Shown piece by piece: positions 23,578-33,746 of a stretch of DNA of 64,000 nt (its first letter is position 1; every line of letters starts with the position of its first letter). This stretch comes from Astrothelium macrocarpum (taxonomy: Eukaryota; Ascomycota; Dothideomycetes; Trypetheliales; Trypetheliaceae). The translations under genes were made by a program, and so were the position numbers. The stretch is taken from NCBI GenBank assembly GCA_021030915.1, contig JAGEMR010000079.1, positions 62,001 to 126,000 on the forward strand. The letters run 5' to 3'. The notes beneath the pieces are model-generated. The model was not told where the DNA came from and searched no databases. It saw only the letters and a program-made list of their open reading frames with translations.

Positions 23578-24561
23578 GCCGGGGAGGTAAAACAGAACTG
23601 CCCGGGTGAGGGAATTGACGGGGTATAGATTTGGGAATCTTTTTTTTTTGTTTTGCGTGACTCGAGTGTATTGTGGCTTTTGCTGTTTTGCCGACCGATG
23701 CATTAGCCAGGAAATTGGAATGATGGCGCGACTCGATTTCTTTCTTCTAGAATTAGACTAGTCTACGTGTAATTTAGGAGCCTCCACTGCCGCGACTTGG
23801 ACTCTTTGGGAGGAGTGTCCGATCCGGCTGAGGTTTCTCGTTATAGCAAAGATTTTTGTCGATATCAGATGCGGTTGCAGACAGCACCAGTGATGGCAAT
23901 AAGAAATGTCACCCGCGACCGCGATGCATATCACTGCTACGGGTTTCATAGAGCCCAGCCCATACCTCGGTCGGCCGTAACGAATAGTGGCTCAAAACGA
24001 AATTCTGGGCAGCAGTGTCCGAGCTACCCATTTTGTCTCCCGTACTCTCCCACCTCCTGCTCGTAATAGTTCAGCTCAAACCTTTGCCTACACTGCACGC
24101 TCTTGCAACAATCTTTGGCCTTGTTCCGTAAGTGGTAACTGTCCGGTTTGCTCTAGTCACACTGAAGACACCCTTGCTGGGACTGGCAGAGTCCATTGGT
24201 TCTCACCCAGGGAACTGTGTCTGACAAGGAATTCGGCCCGTGTTATTGCGGTGTTCCTTATCTGGGGTCAACCAGAGAACGCGTTCACTATAATATCATT
24301 GGACTGGGGTGCCTGGTCCGATGACCCGCGCATTCACTAGACAATGCGAGTGCAGATACTGGTGGAGCCTCAATGGCAAGTGATCATTGGTGCTCAATCC
24401 TATAGCCAATATGTGAGAAGTGTACGATATTACTAGCTCATTACGATCGTTGTAGTACGTTCAGATGAGTGATAAGCCTCCGAGGTTCTTTGTTTGCAAT
24501 AATATTAACGCCTACGAATAACTTACACGCAAAAGTAACAATCGATCATACTAGTTTCGCC
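23578..24561. other. Intergenic between ACC1 and the MFS carrier
   Basis: No gene is supported here. A T-run near 23640 lies just past the ACC1 stop. The region holds one end of the dispersed repeat described at 23884-23952. Short ORFs lack family features. Confidence 0.5.
23884..23952 (+). repeat. Solitary end of a dispersed inverted-repeat element
   Basis: About 65 bp match the ends of the element at 28101-28328. The shared core ATGTCACCCGCGACCGCG (23906-23923) is identical to the left arm there. The next block ATGCATATCAC and the segment ending TTCATAGAG match the inverted right arm. Similarity stops after 23952, and no second arm is seen nearby, so this is a truncated or solo copy. Confidence 0.65.
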
Positions 24562-26007
24562 ATGGCCTCGACAAACACAACCGAGATGAATGAGAGGTCT
24601 TCCATGCCAGACTTATCTCAGTCTGATCAGGAATATGGTGAACCAGCCTTCATCACCTCAATGCCATCTGTCGTCTCTGCAAAGTCACACCCATCTCCCC
24701 AACCGCCTAATGGAGGATTCCATGCTTGGATTCAAGTTCTCTGTGGTTTTTTTGTTTTCTTCAATACTTGGTATGATTGCATTCATCTTTCTCAAAACTC
24801 TTAATTCTTAACAGATGTCCCATTTAGGGGCCTGATCAATACCTTTGGAGTCTTCCAATCATACTACGTGTCGAACTTGCTTTTGACTCATACGAATTTC
24901 CAGATATCCTGGATCGGTTCAACCCAGGCAACCCTTTTGTTCCTTGTTGGCGTGGTTTCGGGCCCGTTATATGACCTAGGCTATCTCTGGGTACTGAAAA
25001 TTGCCGGGACCCTATGCGTCTTCCTTGGAATGCTCTTTACTAGTTTGAGCAGAGAGTTCTATCAAATTTTTCTCTCCCAAGGGGTGCTTGTCGGAATTGG
25101 TTACGGATGTAATTTTGTGTGCTGTGCGGCTATCATGGGACAGTGGTTCACTACTCGAAAAGCACTCGCTTCTGGCATACAAGCATGTGGTGGAGCAATT
25201 GGTATGCACTCACCTTTAGGTTCTGGTCATTTCACTCAGCTGATATCCTTAGGGGGTATTATCTATCCACTGATGTTCTTGCACTTGGTTTCGTCAATTG
25301 GCTTCGGCTGGGCTACGCGAACAATAGCATTTACAGCACTCGCAACTTCCATTCCACCCCTTCTCTTCATGCGGCCTCTCCTTCCATCCAAATCAGTTCG
25401 GAAAATCATTCCCACCTGGAAGTCTGTTGATCCCCCGTTCTTACTATGGAACATTGGCATTGCATTTGCTTTCAGTGGGATATACCTAGTATCATTCTAC
25501 TTGCCTCAGTTTGCTCTGCAACGGATACACAGTAGCCAGTCACTGAGCATCTATCTACTCATGATCCTCAACGCGAGTTCCATTCCTGGCCGCCTCGTTT
25601 TGACCCGTATAGGCGACTATGTCGGCTGCATCAATACTATGGCTCCGCTTATTATGGGCGCAAGCATAGTCGCATACTGTTGGACTGCAATTACGTCTTC
25701 ATCCGGTCTCATCGTGTTTTCCATTTTCTATGCTCTTCTATGTAACGCATTCAGTGCGTTACCAACACCGGCGATCATTAGCCTAAGTCCACAAATCGAA
25801 GGACTGGGAACGCGCATGGCTATTGGCATGCTGAGTTCTGGTATTGGCATTCTGATCGGACCGCCGATTGGGGGTGCATTATTGAACCATGGCGGGGGGT
25901 GGGTGGGACTTCAGTGCTTCTGTGCATCCTGTCTTGTTACCGCAGGGCTATTCATAGTTGCAAGCAGAGTTGCCAAGGTTGGATGGCGGCTAAATCAGAA
26001 GGCTTAA
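24562..26007 (+). CDS. MFS carrier, monocarboxylate-transporter-like (MCT family)
   Basis: This is a plasma-membrane-type major facilitator of the fungal MCT-like group, often linked to secondary metabolism or uptake of small acids; its substrate is unknown. Exons are 24562..24770, 24828..25201 and 25253..26007, giving 445 aa. A hydrophilic N-terminus of about 50 residues ends in PPNGGFHAWIQV, the usual MCT-like entry to helix 1. Helices carry family blocks such as ISWIGSTQ, GIGYGCNF and WFTTRKALASGI. The second intron (25202-25252) is 51 nt, a multiple of three and free of stops, so an unspliced form would stay open. I prefer splicing because it restores the Gly-Gly pair usual here. It runs towards a decayed adenylation gene. 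Confidence 0.85.
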
Positions 26008-26134
26008 TGTTGTTGAAAAATGGCCAGGATTGCATGAGACTAAATGCACTGCTAAACAATTTTTGAAAGGCATATTTTGCTTATCGAGAGACGTAATTTG
26101 CATGATGTAGCACTCAAAGTGAACTTTGGATGCG

Positions 26135-27480
26135 TCAATCTCTTGACGAATATAGACTCGCAATGTCATCCTTGAATCGATCAAATGTCCGCTGCCTCTG
26201 TACTGTAAACTTCCCTCCTGCTCGCACCATACCCTTTTCTCGCCCACAAGGCGTAGCAATTACCCACTCTCTATTAATTAGCGCGCCCTTGGGTGCTTCT
26301 ATCTGCGCTTCCAGTATGCTGTACCAAATATGATCCACAAACAGTGGCTTCTGTTCTGTAGCTGTGCATGCATGTGCGGGAGTAGGCTCTACCAATAAAC
26401 ACGCGTGGTCGTACGAATGTCCAGCGACAAGCGCTTCCTGCACGTCGGGACGGCTGCGGAGAATACCTTCAATCAATGTGGGATTGACTTTTCGAGCGTT
26501 GGTAAAGGCCAGTGCGTCATCAGTGCGGCCTACACTATGGTACCACCGTTTCCATTGGGGGTCTGGATGCCGCATATAGAGATCCTTCATAGATAACTCG
26601 CCCGTATCAGGGTCTCCGGTAATGCGTAAAAACTCGCTTGAAACATTTTTAACTTTTCGTCCCGGACGATGACAAGCTCATAGACGTTGGCATCTGGTCG
26701 AATACTCACGGGATTGCTAAAAGGACGAAATTGATGACCGAGTTGAGGTGCAAAGCGGTAATATAATCCTAGAGGCTTGATTTCAATTGGTTGAGTCGTC
26801 GTAGGTAGATACAAAGATTCAGTAGATCCAAAAATCGGCGTAATACGTATATGTGCTGCTAGTTTTTCTCCGAGACTCTCAGGAATTGGACAACCTGCCC
26901 AGCAAATGTTCTCCAATTTCCCAAGTTTCCGAAGACTGTTTTCGTGCTGTCCGATTTGGATTAAGACATTAGGCATGGTGAAAACAGACTGAATCCTTCC
27001 GTAATCAATTACGGCCTCGGTGGTTGAGCCATTAAATTCATTCGCGTCCGGTATAATGACGGGAACTAAGCCATAATACGCAGGTAGGCACACGAGAATT
27101 GGAAGTCCGGCAGAGTGAAAATATGGGGGAGTCACGAAAACGCGCTTCCCTTTCCACTGGCAGATTGTGTGAATTTCTTTCCCAAGCAAGGGTAGAAGTT
27201 GATATGCATCTAGAGCTGCATATGAACCATCTTTCCAGGCAGAAGTTTTGGAATGCCAGTAGATCCGCTACTCTGAAGAATTGCAATCGGGTCATTGACA
27301 GCTTCCTCAAAAGTCTTGTGATAGGGGAAAGGTTGAGAGCATTGATGTCAGGTGCATATGTTGTACATGGCACATTGATTATGCCTTCCATACTTGAACC
27401 CATCCAATACGAGTTATTGACAAACGGATTCGGTATAGATTATGCAAAAGCTCCATACTGGGGGTCCCGCTTAGCTCTAG
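26135..27480 (-). pseudogene. Decayed, truncated NRPS-like adenylation-domain gene
   Basis: Translated pieces on the minus strand form an adenylate-forming (A) domain of the NRPS-like type. They include an A3-like SSGSTGIPK near 27270, the block WKGKRVFVTPPYFHSAG, an A5-like FGSTESLYLP and an A8-like VGRTDDALAF. They do not sit in one frame. The frame changes between A3 and the next block (about 27255), changes again near 26600 where one frame runs into a stop, and the part upstream of about 27340 is eroded. After the A domain the frame stops at 26135 without the carrier domain or terminal domain expected in this family, and 128 bp further is the end of the MFS gene. I infer a dead relic truncated at its 3' end. 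A sequencing error could explain one shift but not all defects. Confidence 0.8.
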
Positions 27481-27498
27481 TGTCACCGGAGTAAAACT

Positions 27499-27552
27499 GC
27501 AGCCACGCAGAAATGGGAGATCACCGCAGCCGCACAGAAATGAGAGATCATT
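27499..27552. repeat. 27-nt tandem duplication
   Basis: Two adjacent 27-nt units (27499-27525 and 27526-27552) differ at a few positions. Each contains the block AGAAATGRGAGATCA. The unit length is nine codons. Confidence 0.75.
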
Positions 27553-28100
27553 GCAGTTGACGAGGCACCAAGAAGGGAGCTGAAGAAAGAGGCTGCAGTG
27601 CTTCTCATTATTGCATGTTTACCAGGTACTACTTGCTTCAGCGTATTGATGTAGATGCTCAGGCAATTGTCCACGCCTTGACCGCAGCATGCTATCTCAA
27701 AAGCCACTAGCTTAAATACCTGCCGCCTGTTCAGTCTGTTGAGATGTTGAGAATTGATTATCATCTTGTGGACACCAAGGATGGTAGCGAGTGCTTTCGC
27801 TGGCTCGCATTTATTTGGTCCTCGCTGTGGAGAAGGCATTTGCTTTCTGCCACCAACGAGCGCACTAGATCCAGACCTTTTTTAAGTCCTTAGGTTTCGG
27901 CATCTAGAGACGACCATACTCTATGGAAAGGCTTTTAAGGCATCAATTTTTCTTGGTTTGCAGGAGCTATTGATCATGTTGTTCATCGGCCTGCGAAGAA
28001 TCTGTCCTCGTTACCCTATTCTTGCTGTTACTGCTAGGAAGCGTCAAAAAGTGGGGGTATGTTGATAATCCAACTCTTCTAAGGATTTTGTAAGTTTATC

Positions 28101-28328
28101 GCACCACCAGGGGTTGCAATAAGAGATGTCACCCGCGACCGCGAAAGAAATAATCACCATATACCTCATGGGGAGATCCTCGGCAATAGAAATCTTAAAA
28201 AATCTTAAGAGAATTTTTTCATCGAATTAGGGACAGATCTTAATGTCTTGGATGGTTTAAGGTCTTCTCTATGAAGCCTGCGGCGGTGATATGCATCGCG
28301 GTTGCGGGTGACATTTCTGGTGGCACCG
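28101..28328. mobile_element. Small inverted-repeat (MITE-like) element
   Basis: This is a roughly 228-bp segment with imperfect terminal inverted repeats and an AT-rich centre with no coding capacity. The left arm has CACCACCAG and ATGTCACCCGCGACCGCG (28126-28143). The right arm has the inverted equivalent at 28297-28314 with one difference, then CTGGTGGCACC at the outer end. The left arm carries about 12 extra bases (including GCAATAAG) not present in the right arm but present in the solitary copy near 23890. No clear target-site duplication is visible. A non-autonomous DNA transposon is the best guess. Confidence 0.55.
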
Positions 28329-29086
28329 GAATAACAGATTAGCTAACCACGGTCTTAGATGATCCTACCATCGCCTATAGTCACGCCCGAAGCTTCGTCA
28401 CATATATATGACACTAACGAAATGCAAGACTGATGTTCGTGATGATAGCTTGGTAGATCAAAAGAGTGCTTTGGCGCGCTCTCAGCCTGGTTGTCGGCAA
28501 ATGACCACTCCGAAGTTACATGAGCTTTTGAGAGGGGAAGGAATCATCTCTGTAAAAAAGGAAGCTATAGTTCTGTAGAGGTACGGAGGTAGAAAGACTC
28601 GATTTTACTTTCACGGCAGCCAATCCTAGAAGAGATTAGCGTCATCGGGCTGAGTTTTCCTCTCCCCATCGTTACCTCAACCTCTGCATCTCGACTGCAG
28701 CCGCCCTTAGAATCATAGCAACGAGACTCGGAGCATACGCGTTAGTGAACGGCTTACGTGATTATATAAAGGTACAAGCATACTTCCATACTAGTTTCCG
28801 GCTGTGGTCAAGGCGCTAACTGGGCCACAGCTTGAACCCAACCAGTTCATAGCTCTACATGGCGCCCTTGATGATGCACAAGTTATGTTCTCGATATATT
28901 CCACCATTACCGGCTCATCCAAGATCCCATCAGTAGCAAATCTTTGTTGAATAGAACCCGGACGAGGCAAAGCTGGGTCTGAAAGTGAGTTGTGTTAGCC
29001 TGAGCTGTAAGAGATCAAACCAAAAGCTATTTGAATAAGCAAGCTAGGCTAAGTCATGTGCGTTCGATGAGAGATAAGAGCTAGCC

Positions 29087-29122
29087 ATCTCAATCTCAAT
29101 CTCAATCTCAATCTCAATCTCA
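29087..29122. repeat. (ATCTCA)6 microsatellite
   Basis: Six perfect copies of the hexanucleotide ATCTCA. Confidence 0.9.
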
Positions 29123-29808
29123 GACTCATCTCCGCCTTTCTCAGCCTTCTTAGCACATTTCTGCTTTTCCCTTGCCATTATCACTCCGCGATTCGCCGGC
29201 CACTTTTTCCGTCGATATCCGCAACCCCTCTTTTCTCTCTTCTTTTTGAGATTTGTCGTTCTCGCTTTCACTCGTATCCTTTCCCATTCATTTGTATGCT
29301 ATTCGTGTTTCATCCTTACAAAGAATCCCCTCAAGCCCACAGAAGACCCTCAAAATCCGAAAATACACCAGTGCTCACACCCAAAGCTACAAAAAGCTTC
29401 GGACCGAAGCAACGGCAATTTCCGCACCTTCAGGAGACTTCCATTCTCTCAATGAGGAGAGCGACATTATTACTGGAGCGAAAATCAATACCGATGCCTG
29501 GACAGAGGCAGAATGCCAAGCACCGTGTTCGCGTTCAGAGCCCTGCACATACTAGCAGCGTCCGCAGACGGGCACGCCGAACAGTTCTTTGGTGTTAATA
29601 CCTCCTGCTCAAGTACATTGTCTAAGGAAACTATCTTCTTCACATTGGTACTGGATCTGGTGTATGCGTTGGTACAATTGCGACATCTTACGCATGCGTA
29701 GCGCCAATCAAATTGTCATTGTTCAAACAACGTCTAAAGAGAAAGAAAGACAAAGGAGAGGCGAACATATCGGACAGCCGACTGAAACATGAAAGCTCAC
29801 AATTGCAA

Positions 29809-31490
29809 TCATATGGTCTTAATTGGTTGTCCAATATCCACGACTTCTCCTACTTTCTCCTCGTCGAAATCAGATTCCCTGGTATTGATCCGACTGGCGC
29901 CAATCTCCGCAAGGCTTCGCCCGTCAGCTCGAAGCCTTTCGAACTCCTTTGCTTCCCGCGCCATTTGCTCCTTCTCGTCTTCGCTCATCTCAGGACCGAA
30001 AAATAGAAAGAAGAACTGATAAGCGAAGACACCCCCCATAAATTCCGCGATCACGATTCCATAGTCGTACCTCTTCTCCCCGGTGCTTAAAGGTGGCAAG
30101 GGATGCTTCTCCCCGATTTTCCCTTGGATAGTTGCTGAAGCCGAGGAAGCTAGGTTGCCCAGCTGGTACGTCAAGCCCACAGTCAACGACCGCATGACAG
30201 GAGGTGAAAGCTCAATGAGATGGATTGGGATAGGCCCCCATACTGCACCCACGAAGAATTGTTGGAAGAAGGAAGAAGCTACCAAACTCATGTTCCGAGG
30301 CAAGATGTAGGCGGGGATCATTGCCCCTCCTAGAACACAAGCCGCCATCATGATTAGTCTTCGTCCTGTAAAGGTAGAAAGGTAGCCGAAAACAACAGCG
30401 CCAAGAAGACATCCAATTTGTCCGACCACGGTAACGACTGTGACGTCTGTTGGCCCAAATCCAACTTGATCCTTTAAGAAAGTCGGGTAGAAGTCCTGAC
30501 TACCATGGCTGCAAGCGTTAAAGCCGGCCATTAACACCACCATGTAAATGACAAGGAACCAGTTCGCTTTGAAAGCACGTCCGGCTTCGCTAAGGAATGC
30601 CCTGATTCCCTTATGCTTGATACCAGGGGCTGGCTGAATGGCTGTCGTGGCTGCTTCTTGAGTGGCTTTTCCATCTACAGTTATCCCGGCCTTTTCGACC
30701 GCAAGTTTCGCCTCTCGTTCCGCCCTCATGACTTGAAAGGCATTTGTTTCTGGGAGGTACCATCGGAAGATGATGATCAGCACTGGAGGACCAGCTCCGA
30801 ACCAAAACAAACTCCGCCATCCATGCGAGGTAGTGGGAACAAGAGCGCGATAAAAGAGTGCAGCTAGAAGGTAGCCGACAGCATAGCCTTCTTCGAAGAG
30901 ACCTGAGAGGAGCCCACGTGCTTCGTAGGGGATGTCTTCTAGAGCAGTGGCTGCCGCTGGGCCGAGTAGACCCCTTAATTGCTCCGTTTTAGCATATTCC
31001 CTTCTCAAAGCGGAAGAACGGCATTGACATACCCCATGGCAATCCCATACAAGCTTCTCACAGCCAAGAACTGGGTCAAATTCTGCGCAAATCCTGTTGC
31101 CAACTCGAAAATAATGAAAAGGCATAGGTTTAGAATCATCGGACCCTTCCTGCCATATCTATCCGCAAAGCTCCCAAAAATGAGCGCACCGACAGACCGC
31201 AGCATCAATGTCACAGTGATACCCCATGAAACATCCGAGTTGGAGACGCCAAAGTCAGTAGCAATCTCAGTGACAGTCAGAGACACGGTGAAAAAGTCAA
31301 ACGCATCCCACATCCATGCGCAGAACCCAACCCAAAACATCAGCCATTGATGACGATCGAGCTCACCAAGTATGCGGATTGGATTCCCAAGTCGAGCTCG
31401 AGGGGGCTTGAGAGATATGGGACGGGTCAGAAGGTAGCGGGCAATTTGTTTGGGGGAATAAAACCACCCGGCTGCCATATGGTTCCGCAT
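29809..31490 (-). CDS. JEN-type carboxylate/proton symporter (lactate permease family)
   Basis: This MFS permease is of the Jen1 family, which imports lactate, pyruvate, acetate or dicarboxylates with protons across the plasma membrane. Exons on the minus strand are 31490..31033 and 30973..29809 (intron 59 nt), giving 540 aa. The JEN signature NxxSHxSQDxxxT is matched exactly by NACSHGSQDFYPT at about residues 300-313. The first half has the MFS motif FADRYGRKGP after helix 2. The N- and C-terminal tails are hydrophilic and cytosolic, as usual. Which acids it carries cannot be told from sequence. In fungi these genes are commonly glucose-repressed; I did not find a convincing repressor site. 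It is an isolated gene in the accessory region. Confidence 0.93.
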
Positions 31491-33746
31491 CTTGACTAGA
31501 CGAGATGAGAATTAGGGGATGAGGATGGCAAGATAGTAACCCAAGCTAGACGAAAGCGCTCGAAGGAAGGCAAAGATCGATGGTCACATTTTGTGCACTC
31601 TGATCCTTTATCTAGATCTTGTTTTCATGCACATAGGTTTATTACAATGGTCCGGAAAATCCGGACCGGGTCCTCCGGTCTGGGTTCTCCGGTCTGGGTT
31701 CCAGAAGCTCGGACGGCAGATGAAGTGAATAGGTTGCTGAGATGGATGTATGAAGCGAATTAGGTACTTGCTCACCTTGATTGTAGGTTGGGGATACATT
31801 GAAGAGATCTAGGCGGCTGACCAGAGGCACAGGAAGCTGAAGATGCAGCTCCTGCAAAGCGGGGAACCTGGTGAGCTGATCTCTTGGCAAGGTTGTTGGG
31901 TAATGAAAAGTCGTGGTCCCCTTGATGCATATGGTATGTATTAATATGACAGGGCCGTGATCTACAAGAACGTTCTGGGGCTGACTGTCTGCTGCAGCTA
32001 GATCTTGCATACGTGGTGTCAATGTCGGGATTAAGGAAAATTAGAAGCTCGGGTCCCTATGGTCATAAGAAAACAATATAATACACCGGATTCCAGTGGA
32101 ATTACACCGCATGGTGTATCTCTGACCGTAATCTTAGATAAGCCATGGGATATCGAAAAGGATGATCCCTAGCTGGTATTTCACACATCAGCAATTACTG
32201 GTCAGTTTAGGCGCACTATAACTAACTCAATAGAGGTTTCCCGAAATCCACTACTTGCACGCAAGGAATGATGGCGAAGCCCGATGCAGTAGCATATCTC
32301 GGCGACATCTAGGAGACGCGCGTAGATCATTATGTCGGCGCAAGATGTTGCACGCCTTTGCTGGCTTTGCATGTAAGCTACACTGTTCATTGAAGTTAGG
32401 AATTCTTGCTAACTTTAGCGATGCACAGTGAGTGTTAGTATGCCAATAGTAACTCCATTGAGTGTATCTCACTGTTATTGGGCCGCCGTCCTTGCCGCCA
32501 ACTCTACCCATAGTTTACCAAATAGGCGCTGCTGCTGCCAGCTCTCATCAGTGCTCTCTGTCTTGATCCGGCTAGTCTTGGTGCCTTACATAATCCTGAT
32601 CATATTCATTACTACTTATGGAGCTCCCCGGCATGACCAATAGATGAAGCTTAGCTTCCCAAGTCTATGGGCGCCACTTTCGGAGAGTGTCACAATAATA
32701 TGGATAAGCTCGTCTTTGTGCGTATGCGAGAACATCGTGTAGCAACAGACATTCGAAGTATACCCCAAGACGAATAGATTCAAGACCAACGACCTTTGGG
32801 TGGAACACGTAACAGGGAAGGGACTACGGTGAATCCAGCAAGGCGCTGGTGACCATGTATGTTTATCACATGGCGAAGATATGCACGCGTCAAAGTTGAA
32901 GCCAGAAATTGAAAGGTATGCACTTGTCAAATCAGCACTGGTCGGAGGTTACCTCCTACCTCGGCCAGTGCTTTTTGTCGAGCCTATTCTGGACGCGCAA
33001 GCGCAAGGTCGAACCGAGTCTCAAGAGACAATGATCAAAAGAACTCTCAAGCCTTATCCCAACAAGGTTAATACACGGTATCACGTATTTATTGCCTCCC
33101 ACCCGGTTTAGTCATAATTGCAAGTGAAGCAGACCCTTTTATCTGGACGGCTAAAGGCAGTATTGCGATAATGCACATCTGGAAAGTCTTCGAAGCGGAG
33201 ATTCTGGCTTCGGCATTTTCCAGGAATTTGCGACATGAATTGCAATTCAAACACAAGGACTGGTATTTGGGAGTCTCATCCTGACCTGCTATGAAGCCAA
33301 ACCAGTCAAATTCGTATTTGAGCAATTCTCCTACCAGATAGCGTTATAGACAGTGATGCATCGAGTGGGACGGTATATTCACGACTGTCTCCAAATCGGG
33401 CTTCCCTTCAAACCGAGAAAGAGCGATTCGATCTAGTCTTTACTCGGATTGCGCCCTTTCTCGTCTTCTCCGAGCTCAGTAGCGTTTCTATGTCAACGGC
33501 CGTCTTATCCTTGGATCAGACACCGAGCCTCAGTCGCTAATGCTCTTTCTCGAAATGCTCACATTGTAGTTCCTTCTTAATTTGCGGCTCACCAGATAGT
33601 TTTGCGTCAGTGTCGGGCTGTTTCTGATGCGTATCCACCTTGCTCCTTACTAATTCGTGTAGCATTTCCTTGATCTCCAATTATTGTACAATCTCAGATG
33701 CTCCAATCCTCCGGCCAAAGCATTTCGTCACCTGCTGCTCCATTCA
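31491..33746. other. 2.25-kb gene-poor region
   Basis: No gene is supported. It should contain the JEN promoter (right after 31490) and the promoter or leader of the gene at 33747. It holds two adjacent copies of a 14-mer (31671-31698), a nearby TCCGGA inverted pair (31651-31665) and a hairpin at 32933-32971. A 126-codon ORF on the minus strand (31642-32022) has no recognisable domain. Confidence 0.5.
32933..32971. repeat. 39-nt inverted repeat followed by a T run
   Basis: Arms AGCACTGG and CCAGTGCT are perfectly complementary. Between them GGAGGT-T-ACCTCC forms a second perfect stem. A run of five T follows. The context is intergenic. It could be a structured transcript end, a small Pol III unit or a repeat remnant. 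Confidence 0.5.

Larger units (their letters stand above)
27481..29808. other. 2.3-kb gene-poor region with repeats
   Basis: No gene is supported. It holds a 27-nt tandem duplication (27499-27552), an inverted-repeat element (28101-28328) and a hexanucleotide microsatellite (29087-29122). A 118-codon minus-strand ORF (27483-27839) has no recognisable domain and includes the tandem repeat; I leave it uncalled. Short plus-strand ORFs around 29250-29800 are low-complexity and not convincing. Confidence 0.5.

Noticed and set aside
27483..27839. 118-codon minus-strand ORF
   Set aside because: No recognisable domain, contains a tandem repeat, and lies beside a pseudogene. It could be real but I have no positive support.
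31642..32022. 126-codon minus-strand ORF
   Set aside because: No family features, and its 3' part is made of a short tandem repeat.
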